Source of the DNA: Peteryoungia desertarenae
GTDB taxonomy: Bacteria > Pseudomonadota > Alphaproteobacteria > Rhizobiales > Rhizobiaceae
Length of the DNA: 64,000 bases
Assembly (NCBI RefSeq): GCF_005860795.2
Contig: NZ_CP058350.1
Span: 491,001 to 555,000, forward strand
Direction of reading: 5' to 3'
This document shows positions 35,590 through 43,827 of this stretch, in pieces. The first letter of the stretch is position 1, and each line of letters begins with the position of its first letter. A program made the translations under genes and the position numbers. The notes beneath the pieces were generated by a model. The model saw only the letters and a program-made list of their open reading frames with translations. It did no database searches and had not been told where the DNA came from.

Positions 35590-37455
35590 TTATGCCACTT
35601 TGGGAACGACCGCGTCCCGGGTCTGTTCATGATCATGTGCGACGTCACCTCGATCACGGACCTTGCTCCTCCTGTTAAGGGTGAAGCGACTGACCAGCTC
35701 GGTCAAATGCGTCGAGCCTCCAGATAAGGTATGGCTGATAGCGGACGTCTCTTCGACCATCGCAGCATTCTGCTGCGTCATCTGGTCGAGATCATTGACT
35801 GCAGAACTGATCTGTTTCAGTCCAACAGCCTGTTCCATCGCTGCAGTTGATATGGCTTCAACATTGCGGTTTATCGTCTGGACATAATCTTGAATCCGGT
35901 TCAGGGCAGTTCCGGTTTCGGCAACCAGTCTGACGCCAGCATCAACCTCCGTACCCGAATTGGCAACCAGGACCTTTATCTCCTTCGCAGCCGTCGCTGA
36001 GCGTTGGGCAAGTTCGCGAACCTCCTGGGCAACGACTGCAAAGCCCTTTCCTGCTTCCCCAGCCCGCGCGGCCTCCACGCCAGCATTCAAAGCCAGGAGA
36101 TTGGTCTGGAACGCGATCTCGTCAATCACGCCGATGATCTGGCCAATCTCGTTGGATGACTGCTCAATTCGTTTCATCGCGTCGATGGCATCATTCACGA
36201 CCTTGCTCGATTCTTCCGTGCAGACCTTCGCTTCTCCGACAAGCCGCTTTGTGTCCATGCTCCGTTCAGACGACTGCTTGACGGTGACGGCAACCTGCTC
36301 CAGGGCAGCAGAGGTTTCCTCCAGTGCAGCTGCCTGTTGCTCGGTGCGCCGCGCCAGGTTTTCAGAAGCCGAACGCATTTCCAGTCCATTCTCATGAATT
36401 GTTTTGGTTGCTTCCAGCACATCTACAAGGGTTGCCTGGAAGGCGGCCAATGCAGTGTTGAAATCCCGTCGCAACGGTTCGAATTCACCACTGAACGGTT
36501 CGTCAATCGTGTACCGAATGTTGCACTCGGCGAGCCGGGCGAGCCCGGCGCCCAGAGTGTCGACAACCTGGGCAAGAGCTGCTGCTTGCTCAGCAGTAAG
36601 CTTCTCGCGCTGGAGCCGCTCCGCTTCGCTGCGCGTACGAGCCTCCTCGACATCCAGACGCATGCGCTTTCGCTCCAGAGCGGCCTGACGGAACACTTCC
36701 ACGGAATGCGCCATGGTGCCGATTTCGTCGCTTCGCGAGGAGAACGGGACTTCCTTGCTGAGATCCCCTGCCGCAAGCACTGACATGTAGTTGGTGATGC
36801 GTGACAGAGGCACAATCGCACGGCGACGGAAGAACCATATCCCCGTGATGAAGAGTGCAACCGACAGTGCACTCCCGACTCCCGCAGCCAGTCCGAGGGA
36901 GCTGGATGTATTCTGGGCCATGTCTTCTTGAGCGACAAGATGTTGGCCGGCCATATCGACAAGTTCGCGGACAGCGACGTCATGAGCCCAGAAGCGGTCA
37001 GCCAGTATGGTGGTGACTTGACGCATTTCTTCGGCATCCCCGGTGGCCACAGCCGGCAGGAATTTTGCCCGGAAATCGCTCCAGAAGGCGTCACCCTTGA
37101 CGAGAACATCAGCAAGCAGCTTGTCTTGCAGAAACTGCGGCAGCGCTGACTCTTTCCAATACTGTCTGCGAACCTCATATTCGGATGCCAGCGCATCGAT
37201 GTTCGCCAAGTTCGTACCAGCCCGTTGGGGATGCAATGCTGTTTCATTCGCCAGCATATACGCTTCGACCACATAGAGAGGCGGTGGCAGAATGTCGGCA
37301 ATCAGATCCTTGCCATCGATAATCGTGCTGTAGATCGGCCCTTTAATCTTCAGCCGTTCCAAGGTGTAGCTCTGTAGCCCAATTGATGCTGCTAAGCCGG
37401 AAACAACCACGACCGCAAAAAGGATCAGCAGTCGGGCAATCGATAAGCGCCCCAT
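35590..37455 (-). CDS. Methyl-accepting chemotaxis protein
   Basis: An inner-membrane chemoreceptor of about 620 residues: TM1 (about 8-28), a periplasmic helical sensor of roughly 160 residues, TM2 (about 190-212, ending in FFRRR), HAMP, then a long cytoplasmic signalling helix. The hairpin tip [22 protein letters not shown] is intact and should bind CheA/CheW. ATG at 37455 is chosen because AGGGA is well spaced and TM1 follows at once; the frame is open 49 codons further upstream without a signal-like sequence. No che genes are nearby, so it is an orphan receptor. Confidence 0.92.
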   Translation of the reverse strand: MGRLSIARLLILFAVVVVSGLAASIGLQSYTLERLKIKGPIYSTIIDGKDLIADILPPPLYVVEAYMLANETALHPQRAGTNLANIDALASEYEVRRQYWKESALPQFLQDKLLADVLVKGDAFWSDFRAKFLPAVATGDAEEMRQVTTILADRFWAHDVAVRELVDMAGQHLVAQEDMAQNTSSSLGLAAGVGSALSVALFITGIWFFRRRAIVPLSRITNYMSVLAAGDLSKEVPFSSRSDEIGTMAHSVEVFRQAALERKRMRLDVEEARTRSEAERLQREKLTAEQAAALAQVVDTLGAGLARLAECNIRYTIDEPFSGEFEPLRRDFNTALAAFQATLVDVLEATKTIHENGLEMRSASENLARRTEQQAAALEETSAALEQVAVTVKQSSERSMDTKRLVGEAKVCTEESSKVVNDAIDAMKRIEQSSNEIGQIIGVIDEIAFQTNLLALNAGVEAARAGEAGKGFAVVAQEVRELAQRSATAAKEIKVLVANSGTEVDAGVRLVAETGTALNRIQDYVQTINRNVEAISTAAMEQAVGLKQISSAVNDLDQMTQQNAAMVEETSAISHTLSGGSTHLTELVSRFTLNRRSKVRDRGDVAHDHEQTRDAVVPKVA

Positions 37456-37789
37456 AACGTCCCTCATGTTCTTGCAGGTCAAGCACGGCTGGCCTGCGTA
37501 TTGCTCTTTGGAACATGATCGGCCAGCGTGCTTAAGAAAGCAGGTGTGAACGGGCGTTGGTTTTACACAACGACTTGTCCGCGAAGACCGGAATCCGGTC
37601 ATTCAGCAGGTCGGCATTGGCAGAGAAGTCATACAACTGAAGTGAAAGTGAGCGTTTGCCCTCAATTTAAGCAAATGCAAATTTTTCATGCGCCACTCTC
37701 AGGACATTCATGGACAGGTGCGTCTGGTTTGCTTTGGCGACCATCAATGTAAAGGCGCGAGACTTGGGGTATCGTTTTCCGGACCAGAT

Positions 37790-37985
37790 CAGCGACGATG
37801 CTGTGTTGAGATGTTTCCGTCGTCTGCCAGGCCTGTGAAGGGTGAAGGACATGATCCGTCCATAGGTCATGCCTATGCGGCGTCGCGCTTCCAGAGTTCA
37901 AGTTGCTCGAGGAGATAGTCGGCATGCTGCCCTGCCAGATGCGGAGAGTGTGTTGAGCGCTGCACTTTCATGGCAGGGACCGCAT
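37790..37985 (-). pseudogene. Remnant of a class I cytochrome c
   Basis: The segment SPHLAGQHADYLLEQL (about 37873-37960) matches the region just after the haem motif in cytochrome c553-type proteins, and MSFTLHR about 20 codons on resembles the Met-ligand region in a different frame. The CxxCH motif is missing and stop codons and frameshifts intervene. It is a decayed fragment abutting the enoyl-CoA hydratase remnant. Confidence 0.45.
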
Positions 37986-38099
37986 CCGGTAAAACCGTCG
38001 AAGTTTCCCAAACCGTCTGGATCCACGTCGCCGGAGCCGCTGCGAGCGCCCGAGATATCAAGATGTTGGTGGTCGGATGATCGCTGAAGCGTCTGCAGG

Positions 38100-38345
38100 A
38101 TGGCCGTGACGGCCTAAACTGCATCATTGTGCGCCAGGACAGCCCGAGACGGCAGGGGGCTTTCTTGTCGTTCTTGACCGTGTGGGCAGACTTGCATGCA
38201 ATGACCTCGCCATCTGTCTCCACAACCTGGTCGAGATAGCCTCTTGGCACGATGCGGTTGATCAGGCCGAAGTTTTTGGTCGTCGATGCATCGAGGCCTC
38301 ACCGGCAAGCAGCATGTCCATCGCCTGCGTGGGTGATGCACTTGC
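38100..38345 (-). pseudogene. Remnant of an enoyl-CoA hydratase/isomerase
   Basis: QAMDMLLAGEA is in one frame, and after a single-base slip LDASTTKNFGLINRIVPRG and then ACKSAHTVK continue in another. This is the C-terminal half of the crotonase family, in the right order. The N-terminal half, with the oxyanion-hole residues, is absent. The frameshift and truncation make it non-functional. Confidence 0.65.
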
Positions 38346-38458
38346 ACGAGGGGGGCGACCATCGACGTGGAGCAGAAGAAGCAGACGGGTATGCGGCGCA
38401 CCGATCCCGGCTCGCGCTTCGCTTTGCCGGGATGGCGAATGAGGGCTTGTGGGTCTGT

Positions 38459-38800
38459 TCAGGCGACCAGTTTGTCGAGCTTTGCCGCGCAGATGAAGTC
38501 GTTCTTCGTCAAACCGCCCAGCTCGTGCGAGGTGAAGGTGATGCGGCAATAGCCCCAGCCGAAGGCAACGTCCGGATGATGTCCATCCCGGTCGGCGTTA
38601 TAGGCCGCTAGATTGGCCAGATAAACCGCCTTGGCAAAGCCTTTGACCTTGAAAGCGCGCTGAATGGCTCTGGCTTCGTCATCCATGGTCCAGTCGGGGT
38701 GCAATCCGGTTAACAGGGCGCGGGCTTCGTCCGCGGGCAGGGTGCCGCCAATTCCCTGGCAAGGTTCGCAGACGGCTTGGGCAAGATCTGTTGCGCTCAT
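38459..38800 (-). CDS. phhB: 4a-hydroxytetrahydrobiopterin dehydratase (PCD/DCoH)
   Basis: Regenerates the pterin cofactor used by phenylalanine hydroxylase. 113 residues, with the family motif HHPDV (preceded by YNADRDG) and the WTMDD start. The preferred ATG at 38800 has AGAAGAG upstream. The gene partly overlaps or abuts the phhA stop at 38802, so the two are an operon. Confidence 0.94.
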   Translation of the reverse strand: MSATDLAQAVCEPCQGIGGTLPADEARALLTGLHPDWTMDDEARAIQRAFKVKGFAKAVYLANLAAYNADRDGHHPDVAFGWGYCRITFTSHELGGLTKNDFICAAKLDKLVA

Positions 38801-38801
38801 G

Positions 38802-39596
38802 TCAGGCACTCTTCTCTACAGGGTAAAGCGGCGCGAAGAGCCCAAGCGACTGGGCCTTGCGGATATCGGCGGCCAGATCCCGCTCGGCGGCCTTGAACAG
38901 GTCGTCGACGTTTTCCAGCACGTAATAAAGCGGCTGGTGAATGTCGATCCGGTAAGGTGTGCGCAGGATGTCGATCACGTCGAACGGGCGGCGGATGACG
39001 TCAGGACCGCTGACACTGTGGGGAAGCTCCGTTGGCGACGATGCCAAACCGGAGCCGAGCGACTTGTAGATGCCGTCAACCCTGGTCAGACCGAACTCGA
39101 TGGTGAACCAGTAGAGGCGGATCAACCAGGAATAATCCTTGGCCTCCAGCTTTTGACCGGCCTTGCCGATGGCCTCGGAAAAGGCGGCAAAGCGCGGGTC
39201 GGTCAGCAGCGGGGTATGGCCGAAGATCTCGTGGAAGATATCCGGCTCCTTGATGTAGTCGAAATCCTTGCGACTGCGGATAAAGGATGCCGCTGGAAAG
39301 GTGCGGTCCGCAAGCATCGAATAGAAGCGACCGAAGCCGATCAGGGCGGGAACCGGCTCCACCTTCCAGCCTGTATGCCGGTCGAGAACGTCGGACACCT
39401 CTGTGCATTGGGGCACCCGGTCGGCGGGCAGGGCCAGCTTGTCGAAACCTGCCAGATAATCCGGCGCGGCCATCTTGCGGACATTCGGCTCCTGGCGGGC
39501 ATAAAGGTCCCGCCACACACCGTTTTCCTCCTCGGTATAGGCGATCCGCCCGTCCGGGCCAGGGATCTTTGCAGTATAGGCGCTTGTCTTTGCCAT
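38802..39596 (-). CDS. phhA: Phenylalanine 4-monooxygenase
   Basis: A pterin-dependent non-haem iron hydroxylase converting phenylalanine to tyrosine. 264 residues, the compact bacterial form without regulatory domain. The iron-binding HEIFGH motif (about 132-137) and downstream Glu in YWFTIEFGL are intact, with FGRFYSMLADRTFPAA before them. AGGAGG lies just before the ATG. Paired with phhB and divergent from an Lrp-family regulator. Confidence 0.96.
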   Translation of the reverse strand: MAKTSAYTAKIPGPDGRIAYTEEENGVWRDLYARQEPNVRKMAAPDYLAGFDKLALPADRVPQCTEVSDVLDRHTGWKVEPVPALIGFGRFYSMLADRTFPAASFIRSRKDFDYIKEPDIFHEIFGHTPLLTDPRFAAFSEAIGKAGQKLEAKDYSWLIRLYWFTIEFGLTRVDGIYKSLGSGLASSPTELPHSVSGPDVIRRPFDVIDILRTPYRIDIHQPLYYVLENVDDLFKAAERDLAADIRKAQSLGLFAPLYPVEKSA

Positions 39597-39722
39597 GGTG
39601 AGTTCCTCCTCAGTGACAAAGATAAACCCGATCTTGCGGTTTTTCCGTTCTCATTTGGTCATTTTTGCTTCAAACTCGAAAAGAAATGAAAGGCTAGACG
39701 GAAAACGGGGAGGATTTTGCCG

Positions 39723-40184
39723 ATGGAGCTCGACAGTCTGGACAAAAAGCTGCTGGCCCTCTTGCAAAAGGACGGCCGGGCGAGCGCCAAGGATCTGGCC
39801 GAACAGGCCGGCATGTCTGTTTCGCCCTGCTGGCGCCGGATCAGACGTCTGGAGGAGGCAGGGGTGATAGAGAAATATGCAGCTGTCCTCAATCCGCGTG
39901 AACTGGGATTTCATGCCATAGCTTATGTGCATGTGTCGCTGATGAACCATGGTCCCGAGACGATCGCAGCTTTCGACCACATGGTGCAGACCGAGGATCG
40001 GATCATTGAGTGCAGTTCGATCGCGGGTGATGCGGATTATGTCATGAAGGTCGTCGTTCGCGATCCGGAGGATCTTGAGGCCTTCATGATGAAAAAGCTG
40101 CTCGGCCCCGGGCTCGTGCGGGCCTCGCGCACCAACTTCGTGCTGCGGACGGTCAAGTCCGGCCCTTCTATGCCACTTGGCTGA
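39723..40184 (+). CDS. Lrp/AsnC family transcriptional regulator
   Basis: 153 residues: N-terminal HTH (DSLDKKLLALLQKDGRAS...MSVSPCWRRIRRLEEAG) and C-terminal RAM ligand-binding domain. ATG at 39723 has GGGGAGG upstream. It is divergent from phhA with 126 bases between starts, so it probably controls phhAB in response to an aromatic amino acid. A short hairpin (CTGAGA/TCTCAG, 40181-40198) followed by ACTTTT overlaps its stop and may be its terminator. Confidence 0.93.
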   Translation: MELDSLDKKLLALLQKDGRASAKDLAEQAGMSVSPCWRRIRRLEEAGVIEKYAAVLNPRELGFHAIAYVHVSLMNHGPETIAAFDHMVQTEDRIIECSSIAGDADYVMKVVVRDPEDLEAFMMKKLLGPGLVRASRTNFVLRTVKSGPSMPLG

Positions 40185-40349
40185 GAGCACTTTCTCAGAC
40201 TTTTGGCTCCTTGTGTATCGCTTAAGTTGACGCTTGTGTGATATGATCGGGAAAAGGGCGAGCCTGTTTCTTCCGCTTTGAACCATTCGGAAGCCATTGA
40301 TTTTGCGCCGTGATGGCATTGGCGAACTATTGGGTTATGCGGTTTCGGA

Positions 40350-40840
40350 TAAGAAACAGCATAAAGGCCACCAGTAGGCGATTGTCTTGAGGATGAAGCG
40401 CAGTTTGTGAGTTGCGGCCACACGGGTGGCGTTGGCGGCATCGTCATCATGTCCGAGCTGAAAGTTTCTGCCGAAACGACCATCCGTCTTCATGTGACCG
40501 ATGGTCGCCTCGATGGCTGATCGTCGCTTGAGTTCGCGTCGGATGGTGGAGGTGAGCCTTCGCTTCTGTCCGGCAATGCAGACGGTGGCCGCGCCTTCAG
40601 GGTAAGCCGCACGTCGGTCGGATAGGCAATAGCCTTGGGTTGCACTGTCGTGTCCACCGTGATGCGCTCCAGCAAAAAAGGGGTTGACCGTTCCGGTATC
40701 AGGGGCGGCATCGACATCGGCTTTCAACATCTCGCTCAACCCATCCGGACCGATCCGCTTGCGCCAGCGCGTCATCGTGCTGGATCGATTGGAAACTTGG
40801 TCCGAAGGAACTCGCAGCCGCAAATGGAAAAACAGGTGAC
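40350..40840 (-). pseudogene. Remnant of an IS5-family transposase
   Basis: Fragments SSTMTRWRKRIGPDGL, ITVDTTVQPKAIAYPTD and RRELKRRSAIEATIGHMKTDGR occur in the right order for an IS5-type DDE transposase, but lie in at least two frames, and the N-terminal part is missing. The C-terminal LRFILKTIAYWW end is present. It is an inactivated insertion sequence. I could not define its terminal inverted repeats. Confidence 0.75.
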
Positions 40841-40867
40841 CTGGTCGCTGGCAGTTCCGTCCTTAAA

Positions 40868-41791
40868 CTACTTTGGTAGCCACTGCTTGACCACTCTGCT
40901 GAACGCCCGCATGTCAACATCGAATGATGGCAGATTGTCGTAGACCAGGGTTGCATTCAGAGAAGAGAATTGCCGCTGATCGAACTGCCGCCCGCCCAGG
41001 CAGATGACGACATGGGATGGTAGGACTTCTCGAAGTTGGGCAACTTGTGCCCACAGTCGTTTCATCTCAAGGAATGACGATGCAAGACAGACAATATGGG
41101 CGCCAAAACAATCCACCGCCTGCATGATCTCGGCAACAGGCAGCTGAGAGCCAAGGAAAACAGTCTCGTGGCCTGCTTCGTGAGCAGCAATGCAGGCGAG
41201 CATGGCTCCAATATCGTGGAATTCCCCATGCGGTGTCGTCACGATCGTGCGAAGGACCGGTTTTTGATGCGGCACTTGCTCAAGCATGATTGCGCTGAGG
41301 TGAGTTCGAAGCGCTGTTGTGATGAAGTGCTCTTGGAAGACGGACGTCTGACCGTGCCACCAGCGTTTACCCACTTCCTGCATCAATGCTGACGAATACT
41401 CCGTTGCAAATTGGAGACAGCCCAGTTCTGTCAGAGCCCTGCCCAAGACCTCGAAGCAGGCCTGCTTGTCCAGTCTTTCGGCAGCGTCAAACAAAACTGA
41501 CCAGTCAACTGGATCAGGCAATCGCGATTGAACACTGTCGACAATGCCCCGTTGAACCTGAAGCGGCATATCACGGATTTCTTCCGTCGTGTAATGCATG
41601 TCGAGCAGTCTTCGAACCAGATCAATCCGGTAGAGTTCAAAGACGCTGGCGTTCAGTTCTGCCTGTTCAGACGTCACACCCAAAACGTCCAGCCATGTCT
41701 TGAACTCGGGATGACTGAGACCGATCATGTCACCGGCATGCGAGAGCGGGATATGTCCCTTGAGAACCCATTCGCGATCAAGCTGATCCAT
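40868..41791 (-). CDS. CarH-like cobalamin-binding regulator (candidate B12 photoreceptor)
   Basis: About 307 residues. The N-terminal part (LKGHIPLSHAGDMIGLSHPEFKTWL) resembles a degenerate winged-helix/MerR-like domain. A helical bundle follows with the W-x9-EH motif of CarH (W then EH in WWHGQTSVFQEH), then a Rossmann-type B12 domain with the lower-ligand signature E-x-H-x-x-G (GEFHDIG). Both motifs are diagnostic for adenosylcobalamin photoreceptors and related sensors. The start is uncertain: ATG at 41791 has AGAGGT upstream, while GTG at 41869 would add 26 residues. It lies after a luxR-type gene on the same strand and beside the IS remnant. Light or B12 sensing is inferred from motifs. 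Confidence 0.83.
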   Translation of the reverse strand: MDQLDREWVLKGHIPLSHAGDMIGLSHPEFKTWLDVLGVTSEQAELNASVFELYRIDLVRRLLDMHYTTEEIRDMPLQVQRGIVDSVQSRLPDPVDWSVLFDAAERLDKQACFEVLGRALTELGCLQFATEYSSALMQEVGKRWWHGQTSVFQEHFITTALRTHLSAIMLEQVPHQKPVLRTIVTTPHGEFHDIGAMLACIAAHEAGHETVFLGSQLPVAEIMQAVDCFGAHIVCLASSFLEMKRLWAQVAQLREVLPSHVVICLGGRQFDQRQFSSLNATLVYDNLPSFDVDMRAFSRVVKQWLPK

Positions 41792-41934
41792 TTCGCGACC
41801 TCTTGCAGCAATCGTCATGTCGAACGGGGTCGGGTAAGCATGATAGATCAGGCTCTCGTCCGCCACCAAAGGTCATGGAAGCCTCATTCTTCCGTCCTGT
41901 CGTGCCAGGTGTCATTGCATCTTTGTTCATGTCG

Positions 41935-42606
41935 TCACGCAACCAGCCCCATGCGAATGGTCTTCGCAACAAAGCTCAATCGATTGGTCGCACCCATTTT
42001 CCGCATTCCGGAGCGAATATACTCATTGACGGTGTGCTCCGAGATCCCAAGGATCAATGCTGCCTCGTAAGATGTCTTGCCCTCGGAAATCCAGCGGGCA
42101 ACTTCGAGTTCCCGCCGGCTCAAAACCATGTATTCGAACTCGGGAGGTGGCACCGTCGCCAGCAGAAGTCTGTCGATCTCGGTCGAGCAACCGGCGGCGT
42201 CTGCTTCAAGGGATGGAACAGCAAGGACAATCGAAAGCGAGGTGCCTGCATCAGGCCTGCCAACATAACTCAGCACCACGTGGCCCTGACTAAGTGCAAG
42301 AGATGGGCCTTCGAACATCACATCTTTCCGAAGCGACAGGCGTCGCCATTGTACATCCAAAACCTGGACATCAAGCGGGCCGAACATCCAGCCATTGACC
42401 TTAGTCCGGTCAAACCATTCGAAAACAAGTTCCGGTTCACCAATCCCGTCGTCCACGCCATGGAGCCGGTGGATCTTCAAGCCGGACGCATGCCAGCGCC
42501 GGGCCACACTGTTCAACTGACGGGACAGAAATGTCAGAGGGTCTGACTGAGGAGAGGGTGAGGGTTCATGATACATTGGGGCATCCCGTTCAGATCGAAG
42601 CGTCAT
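41935..42606 (-). CDS. LuxR-type transcriptional regulator
   Basis: 223 residues. The C-terminal HTH is clear: LSRRELEVARWISEGKTSYE, then ILGISEHTVNEYIRSGMRKMG. The N-terminal region (about 1-150) is not a recognisable receiver; it may be a degenerate ligand-binding domain. ATG at 42606 has GGGGAG upstream. The CarH-like gene follows within 65-143 bases on the same strand, suggesting a two-gene operon in which the cobalamin protein could control this activator. Targets are unknown; no luxI homologue is nearby. Confidence 0.88.
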   Translation of the reverse strand: MTLRSERDAPMYHEPSPSPQSDPLTFLSRQLNSVARRWHASGLKIHRLHGVDDGIGEPELVFEWFDRTKVNGWMFGPLDVQVLDVQWRRLSLRKDVMFEGPSLALSQGHVVLSYVGRPDAGTSLSIVLAVPSLEADAAGCSTEIDRLLLATVPPPEFEYMVLSRRELEVARWISEGKTSYEAALILGISEHTVNEYIRSGMRKMGATNRLSFVAKTIRMGLVA

Positions 42607-43827
42607 GCCCTCATCTCCCCCCTAAATTTCGTGGCTTGTCACAGACATTGAAGCTGTCATTCTGGCTGCGTCCAAGACAAACGCGGAGCTCTGAGGGGAT
42701 AGGGTTTTTTCTGGTCGTTAGCTTCCAGAAAAAACTGTAGCGGCGGCAAACCTTTCCCCTCAGAATCCCACTTGGGTCACTGCATCGACTATTGCGGGCC
42801 GGGTGAAAAGCACGAAATGGGGTCTTCGTGGCAGGACACTTCGCTATGTCCGCGATGGTCAATGGAGCAGATCTACTGTCAACTTTTCGTGACAGATTTC
42901 CAGCAACCAGATCGCGAACCCAAAAAAAGTATTTAAAAACTGATAGATGACAATTCGGTCGCATGAACGCAGTCCATCAATTTGGGCCTTCATGGAGAAG
43001 CGTGAACTATTTGCGCGAATGAGCAGTAGCTTGGTCCTGTAAAGGCAGGCCGCCACCATGCTTGGGTTATGTAAACTCCTTTCATCGAACTGAATGATGG
43101 CCAAAGGATTGGTCATTTGACCTAGCACTTCATTCTGGAGAGTAACCAGAGCCTTCCCTTGACTGAACACATTTCGGAACCCGCATATCATTGCTTTATT
43201 TCGATTTACTCAAAAGCAGTTCACACAACGACGCATGGATTGGCATCCGCCACAGTGAGTGATGAATAGCAAGTTGGTCAAAGGGGCTATCGAAACTCTA
43301 CCAAACGTTGAGTAAGCAACCCTTGGAGACTGAAGCCGGGCAAAACTCAAGGCAGTCATCAAGCTCCTTGGGCATGGAGATGTGCACCTGAACCCCGGCC
43401 TCTGCAGCGCGACGACTTGAATCATTTGCGGTTTGAGTGATCTGCGCAGAAGCGGTCGCCGTCTCCGCGATCACCTTGGGGTTCTTGTTTTCATGATCAT
43501 CGGAAATTTCAAGGTTTGCCACTGAAAAACGTGAGCAAGGCAGGGCGCCCGTCCAGGTTCGGCGGGGCAGCGTTAACAATCTGGTTACCATGCGACGCAA
43601 TTTGAAATTAACGGGACGCCCGCTGGCATGCCATCTTGCAGGGCCAATCGCCATCGGCATATACGTTGAATTCATTGAGTAATTCTCTTCGTTTCAGCTC
43701 GATCCGGCACGTTTGCAGCGGCATTTTCACGATTCATTAAATTAGGATTTTGCTAACGCATCACTCCTAGGAGTCACAGCGTTCCACGGCTGGAACCTCT
43801 GGCGATGATCGACCGGGGCAATGAAAA
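42607..43827. other. 1.2 kb region with no supported gene upstream of bcsA
   Basis: Minus-strand open frames at 42859-43191 and 43298-43675 lack recognisable content and convincing starts. A perfect 12-base palindrome, ACTCCTAGGAGT (43763-43774), lies 54 bases before bcsA. The region must include the promoters of bcsA (rightward) and the luxR-type gene (leftward), and could hide a small RNA. Confidence 0.5.

Noticed and set aside
43298..43675. 125-codon minus-strand frame upstream of bcsA
   Set aside because: A segment with ETATASAQITQTANDSS briefly recalls chemoreceptor helices, but nothing else supports a gene.
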